Assembly: GCA_946998295.1 (NCBI GenBank)
Contig: CAMPYS010000002.1
Span: forward strand, 62,001-126,000
DNA from: an uncultured Prevotella sp.
Lineage (GTDB): Bacteria > Bacteroidota > Bacteroidia > Bacteroidales > Bacteroidaceae
Direction: 5' to 3'
Length of the DNA: 64,000 nucleotides
The notes below the pieces were generated by a model that did not search any database, was not told the origin of the DNA, and saw only the letters and a program-made list of their open reading frames with translations. Below are positions 27,911-34,814 of this stretch, one piece after another. Numbering within the stretch: the first letter of the stretch is position 1; each line of letters opens with the position of its first letter. The position numbers and the translations under genes were made by a program.

Positions 27911-28618
27911 TTATTCATGTTCAGGGATAATAAGTTTATATCCTTTACCATGTATATTAATAATCTCTACATTTGGATCAATCTTAAGGTGTTTACGTAA
28001 TTTTGTTATGTAAACATCCATTGAGCGCGCATTAAAATAGTTATCATCTATCCAAATTGTTTTAAGTGCATAGTCTCTTTGTAGGATTTCATTAGAGTGA
28101 GCGCATAAAAGAGCAAGAAGTTCGTTCTCTTTTGTTGTTAGTTTTTTAGCGTTATCTATATCCTTATCAAGTATAAGAAGTTGCTTTTGAGTATCAAAAG
28201 TGAATCTACCTATAGTGTATATAGTAGCTTCTTTTGTCTTTTTGCCATGTACGCGTCTTAATATTGCTTCAATACGGAATACAAGTTCTTCCATAGAGAA
28301 TGGTTTTGTGATATAGTCGTCTGCTCCAATTTTGAAGCCAGCAAGTATATCTTCTTTTAATTGTTTTGCTGTAAGGAAGATAATAGGTATATCAACATTT
28401 GTTTGTCGTATTTCTTGAGCTAATGTAAAGCCATCTTTTTTAGGCATCATAACATCTAAAACGCATATATCAAATTTCTCGTGAATGAATGCGCTATATC
28501 CAGCTTCACCATCAGGACATAACTCTGTTTGATAGCCTTTAGCTTGTAAATACTCACTTAGTAGTGTTCCTAAGTTTTCATCATCTTCACATAATAGGAT
28601 TTTGAAATTTTCTTCCAT
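27911..28618 (-). CDS. rprY: OmpR-family response regulator, RprY-like
   Basis: A 235-residue DNA-binding response regulator. The receiver domain (about residues 5-120) has acidic residues DD in LLCEDDENLG, the phosphoacceptor Asp in VLDVMMPKKDG and the conserved Lys in DDYITKPFSMEEL. The C-terminal winged helix (LTTKENELLALLCAHSNEIL ... INIHGKGYKLI) is of the OmpR/PhoB type. Sequence and partner match RprY of Bacteroides fragilis and Porphyromonas gingivalis, which adjusts membrane and stress genes. It lies 32 bases after its kinase gene. It should bind DNA when phosphorylated by that kinase. Confidence 0.9.
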   Translation of the reverse strand: MEENFKILLCEDDENLGTLLSEYLQAKGYQTELCPDGEAGYSAFIHEKFDICVLDVMMPKKDGFTLAQEIRQTNVDIPIIFLTAKQLKEDILAGFKIGADDYITKPFSMEELVFRIEAILRRVHGKKTKEATIYTIGRFTFDTQKQLLILDKDIDNAKKLTTKENELLALLCAHSNEILQRDYALKTIWIDDNYFNARSMDVYITKLRKHLKIDPNVEIINIHGKGYKLIIPEHE

Positions 28619-28650
28619 ATTCGTATAATTTTAATATTATATATATTTTT

Positions 28651-30192
28651 TTATTCATCTAATATCACAGGTAGTATAATAGTGAATTTAGTTCCTTTCC
28701 CTAATTCGCTATCAACTTTTATTTCTCCATCATGTAGGTCTACCATACGTTTAACATATGCAAGACCTAATCCAAAGCCTTTAACATCATGTCTGTTGCC
28801 TGTGTGTACGCGATAGAATTTATCAAAAATTTTTTTAAGATTTTCTTTTTTTATTCCTTGGCCAGTATCTCTTACTGATAGGTATAGATGTTCGTTTGTG
28901 TTCCAAGTTTTCAAATATAGATTTAAAGGCTGGTCAGCTTTAGCATATTTTACAGCATTATCTAAAAGGTTGAATATAACATTTTGAAAATGCATTTCGT
29001 CTACATACATTTTAGAATCAATAGCTTCTACTTCTGTATAAATTTTTCCACCAGTATGCTCAACACGTAGCGTAAATGAATTAGCTATAGCTTCTACCAT
29101 TTCATTGAGGTCAACCATTTTCATTTTTAACACTGCTTTCTTTTGATCATACATACTCATTTGTAGTACTTTTTCTACTAAAAAACGTAGTCGTTTAGTT
29201 TCATCATTTACAACGCCACCTAAATGTTCTATCATTTTTGCTGATTTTGTAAGGGACTTATCATTTAACATTTGAGCGGCAAGTGATATGCTTGCTATAG
29301 GTGTCTTAAGTTCGTGAGTCATATTGTTTATGAAATCATTTTTGATTTCTGTGTATCTTTTTTGACGGAATATAATAACAATAGTGAATATGAAAGTTAC
29401 TAATAATACTATTGTAAATATTATTGAAGGAATCATAAACCTAATATTTGAAAAAATGTAACTGTTCATATTTGGAAAATGAACTTTTACAATTCCCATT
29501 CTATTAGGAGGGTCATTACGGAATAATACTTGTGAGTAGCTTTCACTTTCATCTCCTTCTATATAGTCGGGGCATCTGTAAATTTCTCTTCCGTCTTGTG
29601 TAAATACCGAGAAATGATATGGTATGTTTATACCATTATTAAGCATTTCTGCTTTTAAATCTTGGTCTAATAGTCTAAAATTTATTCTATCTTTTAAAGG
29701 TTTTTCTGATGCAGAATATAGTATATTATAGACAACCTCTTCAAGAAGTGCTTTTTGATAGATATATCTATTGCGTACTAATTCTTTCATTTTTTTGCGT
29801 GTTGCCGAAATAGAGTTACTATCATTATTTAGTATCATAGCTTTTGGAGTGAGTGCAGGGTTGTTTTGCATTAATTTTTTCTCAAAAGATTGATACTTAT
29901 TGATTGTGTGTTTTGAGGATATATTATTGGTTGAACTATTTATAGAGGAGGATCTGTTTGTTATAGTAGAGTCTTTTAGTTCGTTTGCATTTATGTCTTT
30001 TTCTAAGAATCGTAAAGTTTCGTTTAGCTCCATATTTCGTGAAGCTTGATACAAAGCTCTGTTTACGGACTCATCGAATTGTTCTTTCTTCATCTCAGCC
30101 ATTTCTTCTATGTAATTGAGTTGAAGAAGTAATAATGCAAGGAATGATACCCCCATTATTACAGCTATTGTCCATATAGTTTTTTTACTCAT
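28651..30192 (-). CDS. rprX: Sensor histidine kinase, RprX-like
   Basis: A 513-residue membrane kinase. An N-terminal transmembrane helix (about 8-25) and a second near 255-275 enclose a periplasmic sensor domain of about 230 residues. The HisKA dimerisation helix has NNMTHELKTPIASISLAAQM with the phosphorylatable His at about residue 294. The HATPase domain shows NLLDNAVKYAKAD (N box), VRDTGQGIKKENLKKIFDKFY (G1/F boxes) and KGFGLGLAYVKRMV (G2). Partner of the RprY-like regulator just downstream. The periplasmic ligand is unknown. Its promoter has a -7 box at 30269. Confidence 0.9.
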   Translation of the reverse strand: MSKKTIWTIAVIMGVSFLALLLLQLNYIEEMAEMKKEQFDESVNRALYQASRNMELNETLRFLEKDINANELKDSTITNRSSSINSSTNNISSKHTINKYQSFEKKLMQNNPALTPKAMILNNDSNSISATRKKMKELVRNRYIYQKALLEEVVYNILYSASEKPLKDRINFRLLDQDLKAEMLNNGINIPYHFSVFTQDGREIYRCPDYIEGDESESYSQVLFRNDPPNRMGIVKVHFPNMNSYIFSNIRFMIPSIIFTIVLLVTFIFTIVIIFRQKRYTEIKNDFINNMTHELKTPIASISLAAQMLNDKSLTKSAKMIEHLGGVVNDETKRLRFLVEKVLQMSMYDQKKAVLKMKMVDLNEMVEAIANSFTLRVEHTGGKIYTEVEAIDSKMYVDEMHFQNVIFNLLDNAVKYAKADQPLNLYLKTWNTNEHLYLSVRDTGQGIKKENLKKIFDKFYRVHTGNRHDVKGFGLGLAYVKRMVDLHDGEIKVDSELGKGTKFTIILPVILDE

Positions 30193-30268
30193 TATGCTTT
30201 GTTTTTATTATTGGCTTTAGCTATAGTCAATTTATTGTGTGTAATATTTTTTTTATTTTTATTTATGG

Positions 30269-30276
30269 CAAAGATA
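30269..30276 (-). promoter_or_regulatory. -7 box of rprX-rprY
   Basis: TATCTTTG on the minus strand matches TAnnTTTG, 77 bases upstream of the start codon, leaving a leader of about 70 bases. Confidence 0.55.
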
Positions 30277-30435
30277 GATAATAACTTTTTGTTTTAACAA
30301 CTAAAAGTTAATAAAAACCTATTTATTTTTATATATTAACTATAATGTTTTGTTATAGTTTATAATTATTAAGTATAAAAATATAGTTATAAGTTTTATA
30401 TGTTTAATGAATATGAAATAATATAAGTAAAAAAA

Positions 30436-30465
30436 ACGTAGGTACACATTTTAGCGTACCTACGT
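30436..30465 (-). terminator. Intrinsic terminator of the outer-membrane-protein gene
   Basis: Perfect 10-bp stem (ACGTAGGTAC arms at 30436-30445 and 30456-30465), 10-base loop, followed on the minus strand by a run of eight T. It begins 27 bases after the stop. Confidence 0.85.
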
Positions 30466-30491
30466 GAAATATTTAATGAATTTATTTACTA

Positions 30492-31088
30492 TTAAATACT
30501 AAACTTATAGCCTAATGTTATTTGGAATACACTATTTTTTGCATTTTCATATTTATATATGTTAGTTATTCCCCAGTTATAACGAGCATCTAATTGGAGA
30601 TGGTTTATTTCGTATGATAGACCTACTGGGATTGATAAATCAAAATTGTTAGCTTTATCTATTTTAATATATTTGGGTATAGATATGTCTACAGTATTAA
30701 TATTAGAGTTAGAGCTTATTTTTATGCTTGGTTGTAATCCTAATTTTACAGCTAATCCTTTAATTACATATACATTAGTCATTATAGGAATGTTTAGGTA
30801 ATTTGTTTCTGAATATACTTTATTAGGGGCTAATATTTCTGTATCAATTTTATTTCTATTTCCTTGTTGTGAGTATAGTAAAGCTCCAGACAGAGAAAGT
30901 AAATCTGTTAATTGATACTCCGCTTCAATACCTGCAACTATACCTATACGCGGATTAGAATTTTCTTCTGAAATATTTGCGATATTTATACCAATTTTTG
31001 GTTGTATATTTATTGCACCAATAGAGTGTTGTGCATAAGTAGCTACAGATGAACAAGCTACTAATAAACTTAATATTATTTTTTTCAT
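30492..31088 (-). CDS. Small outer-membrane beta-barrel protein
   Basis: A 198-residue exported protein: signal peptide MKKIILSLLVACSSVATYAQ, then alternating strands (INIQPKIGINIANI, RIGIVAGIEAEYQLTDLLSLSGALLYSQQ, YLNIPIMTNVYVIKGLAVKLGLQPSI) and a C-terminal strand ending GYKFSI. This is the pattern of the eight-stranded OmpX/OmpW-like PorT-type barrels common in Bacteroidetes. Function unknown; such proteins are structural or help small-molecule passage. It is a single-gene unit with its own -7 box (31111) and a strong terminator. Its position next to rprX/rprY may mean regulation by that pair, which is only a guess. Confidence 0.78.
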   Translation of the reverse strand: MKKIILSLLVACSSVATYAQHSIGAINIQPKIGINIANISEENSNPRIGIVAGIEAEYQLTDLLSLSGALLYSQQGNRNKIDTEILAPNKVYSETNYLNIPIMTNVYVIKGLAVKLGLQPSIKISSNSNINTVDISIPKYIKIDKANNFDLSIPVGLSYEINHLQLDARYNWGITNIYKYENAKNSVFQITLGYKFSI

Positions 31089-31110
31089 ATTATTTATATA
31101 ATTATATTTG

Positions 31111-31118
31111 CAAAGTTA
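31111..31118 (-). promoter_or_regulatory. -7 box of the outer-membrane-protein gene
   Basis: TAACTTTG on the minus strand matches TAnnTTTG, 23 bases upstream of the start codon. Confidence 0.6.
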
Positions 31119-31165
31119 GTTAATAACTATGAACCTTTAAAGGTTTATTAAATAAAAATATTTAT

Positions 31166-31693
31166 TTAAATTTTCCAAACTATGCAAAGTACGTATTCTT
31201 CTGTAATTAAATATTGTATAGGTAGTTTTATAAACTGCTTTTTTTTAGAATTATTAAAATATATTTTGGCTTTTATTTTTTTTAGATTAATATGTATATT
31301 TTGAAATGATAAATGTTGTTCAGAATATAATTTATATATAGCCTCTTTAGCACACCAAACTTGAAGCAGCTCAGTAGTATTAGTATATTTTTCGTCTATG
31401 CATAAAAAACGTTTTGCAACTTTTTTAACTCTGTTAGAAATATATTCAATATCTATACCTACTTTATATTTTTTAGATAAAATTATAGCTAATAGTCCTT
31501 TTGTGTGAGTAATACTTATGTTATGAGATGCTATTATTGGTTTACCATCTTTATTATGTTCTATAGTTTCAATATATCCTAACATCTTAGATAGAAGTAG
31601 GGGAGAACTTTTTATTTCTTCGTTTCTTCCATTACCAATTTTACATATACCTAATGTAATATCAGAAAATAAAGATTTAATCTGATACTCCAT
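31166..31693 (-). CDS. 4'-phosphopantetheinyl transferase superfamily protein
   Basis: A 175-residue enzyme expected to transfer phosphopantetheine from CoA to a carrier-protein serine. The family signature is present: VGIDIEYISNRVKKVAKRFL (GxDxE metal site) and LLQVWCAKEAIYKLY (WxxKEA). SITHTKG upstream is the CoA-binding histidine motif. It resembles the Sfp/AcpT type rather than AcpS. The start overlaps the end of gldE by 17 bases, so it is translated from the ssb-gldE transcript. Whether it activates the fatty-acid carrier or a specialised one is not evident; no polyketide or peptide synthase lies in the window. Confidence 0.85.
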   Translation of the reverse strand: MEYQIKSLFSDITLGICKIGNGRNEEIKSSPLLLSKMLGYIETIEHNKDGKPIIASHNISITHTKGLLAIILSKKYKVGIDIEYISNRVKKVAKRFLCIDEKYTNTTELLQVWCAKEAIYKLYSEQHLSFQNIHINLKKIKAKIYFNNSKKKQFIKLPIQYLITEEYVLCIVWKI

Positions 31694-32999
31694 TGTTTAA
31701 GGTAATTTTTATCTTTTTAATTCGTAAGTTATCTATTTCTAATACTTCAAATGTAAATTGTAGATATTTAATTTTTTCATTTAGTTTAGGAAATTCTCCT
31801 TTTATTTCTAATAGTAGACCAGCTATAGTATCAGATTCTCCTTGTGCTGAACTAAAAGTATCATCAGGGATATTGAGCAATTTAACAAAGTCGCTAATCA
31901 TTGTTTTTCCATCAAAAATATATTGATTGGAATTTAGTTTTGTATATGCTTTACAATCATCATCAAATTCGTCATTTATTTCTCCAACTATTTCTTCCAA
32001 AATATCTTCAAGTGTAACGAGTCCACTTGTTCCACCAAACTCGTCAACAACAATAGCTATATGTATTTTGTTGTTTTGAAACTCACGTAGTAAATCATCT
32101 ATTTTTTTTGTTTCAGGAACAAAATAAGGAGGTCGAATCAAACTTTGCCATCTGAAAGTAGATGGTTTCCAAAGATGTGGTAGAAGGTCTTTTATATAGA
32201 GAATACCCCGTATATTATCTTCATTATCTTGATATACAGGTATACGTGAATAGTTATTTTCTACAATATTTTTAAGTACTTCCGAAAAAGAAGAATGTAT
32301 GTCTAGATCTATAATATCTTGGCGTGAAGTCATTACCTCTTTTGCCGTTTCATCAACAAATTTGATAATTCCTTGCAGCATTTTTTCTTCATTCTTTATC
32401 TCATTCTTATTAGTCAATTCTAAAGCTTGTTCTAAATCATTGATAGATAACTGATGATTTTTTTTTCGCACAAAGTGTTCAGTTATTGTGCTACTTTTCA
32501 ATAATATATTTTCAATATACCAAAATAGTTTTCTGAAAAACATTATTCCCCAAACAGCTCTTCTACAATAATTTAGAGAATTAATATTGCCATAAATCTT
32601 GGGTATTATTTCGCCAAAGAGTAATAATAAAAATGTAAGTAAGACAGTTGCACATAATACTTCAAGCCAAACAATATTAAATTCTATTATATTATGCAGT
32701 ATATAATTGGCTAACATAACAATAGTTACATTAACAAGATTATTTAGTATTAAAATAGTTGCTAGAGTACGCTCACTATCTTTACGAAGTATAGAAATAA
32801 GTTTATCGGCCTGTCTTTTGTTTGCATCTAAATTATTAATATCTGTAGGAGAAAGACTAAAAAATGCTATCTCTGATGCACTTGCAAAACCAGAAAGTAG
32901 TAACAAAAATATTGATAATATAGATGATATTATTACATCTATACTTGGTGTTTTAAATGTTAAATACGATGTTATGTCTAATAGTAATTGACTATTCAT
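31677..32999 (-). CDS. gldE: GldE-like CNNM/CorC-family membrane protein
   Basis: A 440-residue membrane protein with four hydrophobic helices in a DUF21/CNNM domain (residues about 20-190), a CBS pair (RQDIIDLDIHSSF ... GILYIKDLLPHLW; KIHIAIVVDEFGGTSGLVTLEDILEEIVGEI) and a C-terminal CorC/HlyC transporter-associated domain. In gliding Bacteroidetes the homologue is called GldE; in non-gliding Bacteroidales it is retained and may handle divalent cations. The neighbours are the classic ones: ssb upstream (8-base overlap) and phosphopantetheinyl transferase downstream (17-base overlap). mutY, often the head of this operon, is not here. No other gliding genes are present in the window. Confidence 0.88.
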   Translation of the reverse strand: MNSQLLLDITSYLTFKTPSIDVIISSILSIFLLLLSGFASASEIAFFSLSPTDINNLDANKRQADKLISILRKDSERTLATILILNNLVNVTIVMLANYILHNIIEFNIVWLEVLCATVLLTFLLLLFGEIIPKIYGNINSLNYCRRAVWGIMFFRKLFWYIENILLKSSTITEHFVRKKNHQLSINDLEQALELTNKNEIKNEEKMLQGIIKFVDETAKEVMTSRQDIIDLDIHSSFSEVLKNIVENNYSRIPVYQDNEDNIRGILYIKDLLPHLWKPSTFRWQSLIRPPYFVPETKKIDDLLREFQNNKIHIAIVVDEFGGTSGLVTLEDILEEIVGEINDEFDDDCKAYTKLNSNQYIFDGKTMISDFVKLLNIPDDTFSSAQGESDTIAGLLLEIKGEFPKLNEKIKYLQFTFEVLEIDNLRIKKIKITLNNGVSD

Positions 33000-33405
33000 T
33001 ATCTATTTTCACATCATCTTTCTTATAATTATCTTTTTTAAAAGATGAAGAATCTATATTATTTTTATCTTCTTTTGCTGATGATGAAAGCCATTCTAAT
33101 GTCTCGACATAAACTTCGGCTTTACTTCGCTGAATATTTGCTTTATCAACAAAAGATTTATAACGTAATCGTCCTTCTATATAAAGCTTATCACCTTTGT
33201 TAACATATTTTTCAGTATATTTAGCTAAACTTTTAAATAAAACCAAATTATGCCAATCTTTATGAGCTGGTATGACTTTACCATCAGAGGATGTATATTC
33301 ACTTTCTGTAGTTACTAACGAAATATAAGCAACGCATTGATCTTTATCATAATAATGTATCTTAGGGTCGTTAGCAACATATCCTATTAGCATTGCTTTA
33401 TTCAT
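32992..33405 (-). CDS. ssb: Single-stranded DNA-binding protein
   Basis: A 137-residue SSB, binding exposed single strands during replication and repair. The OB fold fills residues 1-105 (MNKAMLIGYVANDPKIHYY, VAYISLVTTE, HKDWHNLVLFKSLAKYTEKYVNKGDKLYIEGRLRYKSF). The C-terminal tail is short and acidic/lysine-rich (SSSFKKDNYKKDDVKIDNE) and does not end in the DDIPF-type peptide by which many SSBs recruit partners. Bacteroidales usually have more than one SSB; this gldE-linked copy may be an auxiliary one. It overlaps gldE by 8 bases and lies 25 bases behind the unknown 178-residue gene. Confidence 0.9.
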   Translation of the reverse strand: MNKAMLIGYVANDPKIHYYDKDQCVAYISLVTTESEYTSSDGKVIPAHKDWHNLVLFKSLAKYTEKYVNKGDKLYIEGRLRYKSFVDKANIQRSKAEVYVETLEWLSSSAKEDKNNIDSSSFKKDNYKKDDVKIDNE

Positions 33406-33430
33406 GAAACTAAGAATTATAATTAAGGAT

Positions 33431-33967
33431 TTATTTCCACATTCCTAAATAGCGAAAGGTAAAATTCTTTCCTTTTGCTGATGGGAATTGGCTACGATTG
33501 TCAACTCGTTGTTTTAGATAGTCAACTATGCGGTTATAACAGTCAAAACCAGAAAGTGCTTTACAATGTGCTACAAATTGAGTGTCACGGTATTCATGTT
33601 TCCCTGTTGCTGCAATATAAACAACTCGTTTAAAAGTGAGGACTCCTTCATACCATCCTGCACGTTCTTCAGTTAAATGTAGAATTATAGGACTATCCTT
33701 ATGATTATTGTTATCATTGGTGCGTAAAGCTTTCTTTTGCTTGAAATCAAGCATTGTTGTAGCTTCTGTTTTTATAATTATAAAATAAATCCGAGGGCGA
33801 ACTTTGTAGCGTTTGGGATAATAAACATCACTTGCTACATACTGTCGTATATCATCTTCTAGCTCAGGAGTCATCATAATGTCAGGGATAGATGCTAAAA
33901 AATCTAAAGCTTCTTCTACATTATATACTAAAGTTTCGTTATCAAAATATCTTAAATATAGATTCAT
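33431..33967 (-). CDS. Conserved unknown protein, 178 residues
   Basis: I do not recognise a named domain, though similar proteins seem common in Bacteroidales. It has no signal peptide or membrane helix. Features visible are an acidic N-terminal third (EEALDFLASIPDIMMTPELEDDI), a basic tyrosine-rich stretch VYYPKRYKVRPRIYFIIIK, the segment EERAGWYEGVLTFKRVVYIAATGK and a C-terminus ending FRYLGMWK. I chose Met at 33967 because the longer reading frame runs back through tRNA-Gly at 33999. It sits between the tRNA cluster and ssb and could be cotranscribed with ssb-gldE. No function is proposed. Confidence 0.75.
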   Translation of the reverse strand: MNLYLRYFDNETLVYNVEEALDFLASIPDIMMTPELEDDIRQYVASDVYYPKRYKVRPRIYFIIIKTEATTMLDFKQKKALRTNDNNNHKDSPIILHLTEERAGWYEGVLTFKRVVYIAATGKHEYRDTQFVAHCKALSGFDCYNRIVDYLKQRVDNRSQFPSAKGKNFTFRYLGMWK

Positions 33968-33998
33968 TAAGTGAATAAAATAAGTATGATAAAAAAAG

Positions 33999-34071
33999 AG
34001 CGGAAAACGAGACTCGAACTCGCGACCCCAACCTTGGCAAGGTTGTGCTCTACCAACTGAGCTATTTCCGC
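33999..34071 (-). tRNA. tRNA-Gly (GCC), copy 1
   Basis: On the minus strand a complete cloverleaf starts GCGGAAATAGCTCAGTTGGT and has anticodon loop TTGCCAA (anticodon GCC) and T-loop GTTCGAGTC. The 7-bp acceptor stem pairs GCGGAAA with TTTCCGC; discriminator U; CCA not encoded. Identical to the copy at 34333. Confidence 0.95.
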
Positions 34072-34080
34072 TAATAAAAA

Positions 34081-34167
34081 TGGTGAAGAGGAGGAGACTC
34101 GAACTCCCACGAAGCAATTTTCACTACCCCCTCAAAGTAGCGCGTCTACCAATTCCGCCACCTCTCC
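34081..34167 (-). tRNA. tRNA-Leu (GAG)
   Basis: Starts GGAGAGGTGGCGGAATTGGT on the minus strand; anticodon loop TTGAGGG (anticodon GAG); long variable arm of leucine type (TGAAAATTGCTTCG); acceptor stem closes with one G-U pair. Encoded CCA at 34083-34081, unlike the neighbours. Confidence 0.93.
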
Positions 34168-34206
34168 AATTAATTTAATAAGATTAAATATTAATAAATT
34201 AATAAG

Positions 34207-34286
34207 TGCCCAGAACAGGACTCGAACCTGCATGTAAAAACACACGCACCTGAAACGTGCGCGTCTACCAATTCCGCCACCTGGGC
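34207..34286 (-). tRNA. tRNA-Leu (CAG)
   Basis: Starts GCCCAGGTGGCGGAATTGGT on the minus strand; anticodon stem CACGT/GCGTG encloses loop TTCAGGT (anticodon CAG); class II variable arm; T-loop GTTCGAGTC; CCA not encoded. Confidence 0.92.
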
Positions 34287-34332
34287 TAATTTGAGAAAGG
34301 TAGGTTGTATTATATTTAATTGAAAGTCAAAG

Positions 34333-34405
34333 AGCGGAAAACGAGACTCGAACTCGCGACCCCAACCTTGGCAAGGTTGTGCTCTACCAACTGAGCTATT
34401 TCCGC
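34333..34405 (-). tRNA. tRNA-Gly (GCC), copy 2
   Basis: Base-for-base the same 73-nucleotide gene as at 33999-34071, anticodon GCC. The flanks differ, so only the tRNA itself is duplicated. Confidence 0.95.
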
Positions 34406-34436
34406 AAAAGATGTTTCCCTAAACAATTTTGATTAG

Positions 34437-34510
34437 TCGGGGCGACAGGATTCGAACCTGCGACCACCTGGTCCCAAACCAGGTACACTACCGGACTGTG
34501 CTACACCCCG
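34437..34510 (-). tRNA. tRNA-Pro (TGG)
   Basis: First gene of the minus-strand cluster. Starts CGGGGTGTAGCACAGTCCGG; anticodon stem CCTGG/CCAGG encloses TTTGGGA (anticodon TGG); acceptor stem CGGGGTG/CGCCCCG; discriminator A; CCA not encoded. Confidence 0.95.
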
Positions 34511-34551
34511 CTTCGCTTCAGTATAGAAGCTTTATTTCTGATTTGCGAGTG

Positions 34552-34559
34552 CAAAAGTA
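34552..34559 (-). promoter_or_regulatory. -7 box of the tRNA cluster
   Basis: TACTTTTG on the minus strand matches TAnnTTTG, 42 bases upstream of tRNA-Pro. Confidence 0.55.
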
Positions 34560-34757
34560 GTGCATTATTTTGAATCTAACAAATATATTTATGATTTTTC
34601 TATTGATATTCTAAAAAAAATGATATTGAGTTTTTTATTTTTGTTTTATTTCATTATTCTATAATGCAAAACGAAATATTAAATGTGATATAATTTAATC
34701 CTTTTTGTGTGTATGTATTTACTTTTTCAGAAATCTAGATTTAACGGAAAAATATTT

Positions 34758-34765
34758 TATCTTTG
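34758..34765 (+). promoter_or_regulatory. -7 box of the helicase-exonuclease gene
   Basis: TATCTTTG matches TAnnTTTG, 49 bases before the ATG at 34815. Confidence 0.58.
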
Positions 34766-34814
34766 TATATATAAAGACTTATTTACATTGTAGTTAGAGC
34801 TATTTAATAACGCT

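Larger units (their letters stand above)
30193..30491. other. Intergenic region between the rprX and outer-membrane-protein genes
   Basis: About 300 very AT-rich bases. It contains the rprX -7 box (30269-30276) and the terminator of the outer-membrane-protein gene (30436-30465). I see nothing else. Confidence 0.6.
34511..34814. other. Divergent intergenic region between the tRNA cluster and the helicase gene
   Basis: About 300 AT-rich bases. It holds the tRNA-cluster -7 box (34552-34559, minus) and the helicase -7 box (34758-34765, plus). The remaining 200 bases show no structure or gene I can support. Confidence 0.6.

Noticed and set aside
33968..34117. N-terminal extension of the unknown 178-residue gene
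   Set aside because: The extra frame is the translation of tRNA-Gly and part of tRNA-Leu; the real start is the ATG at 33967.
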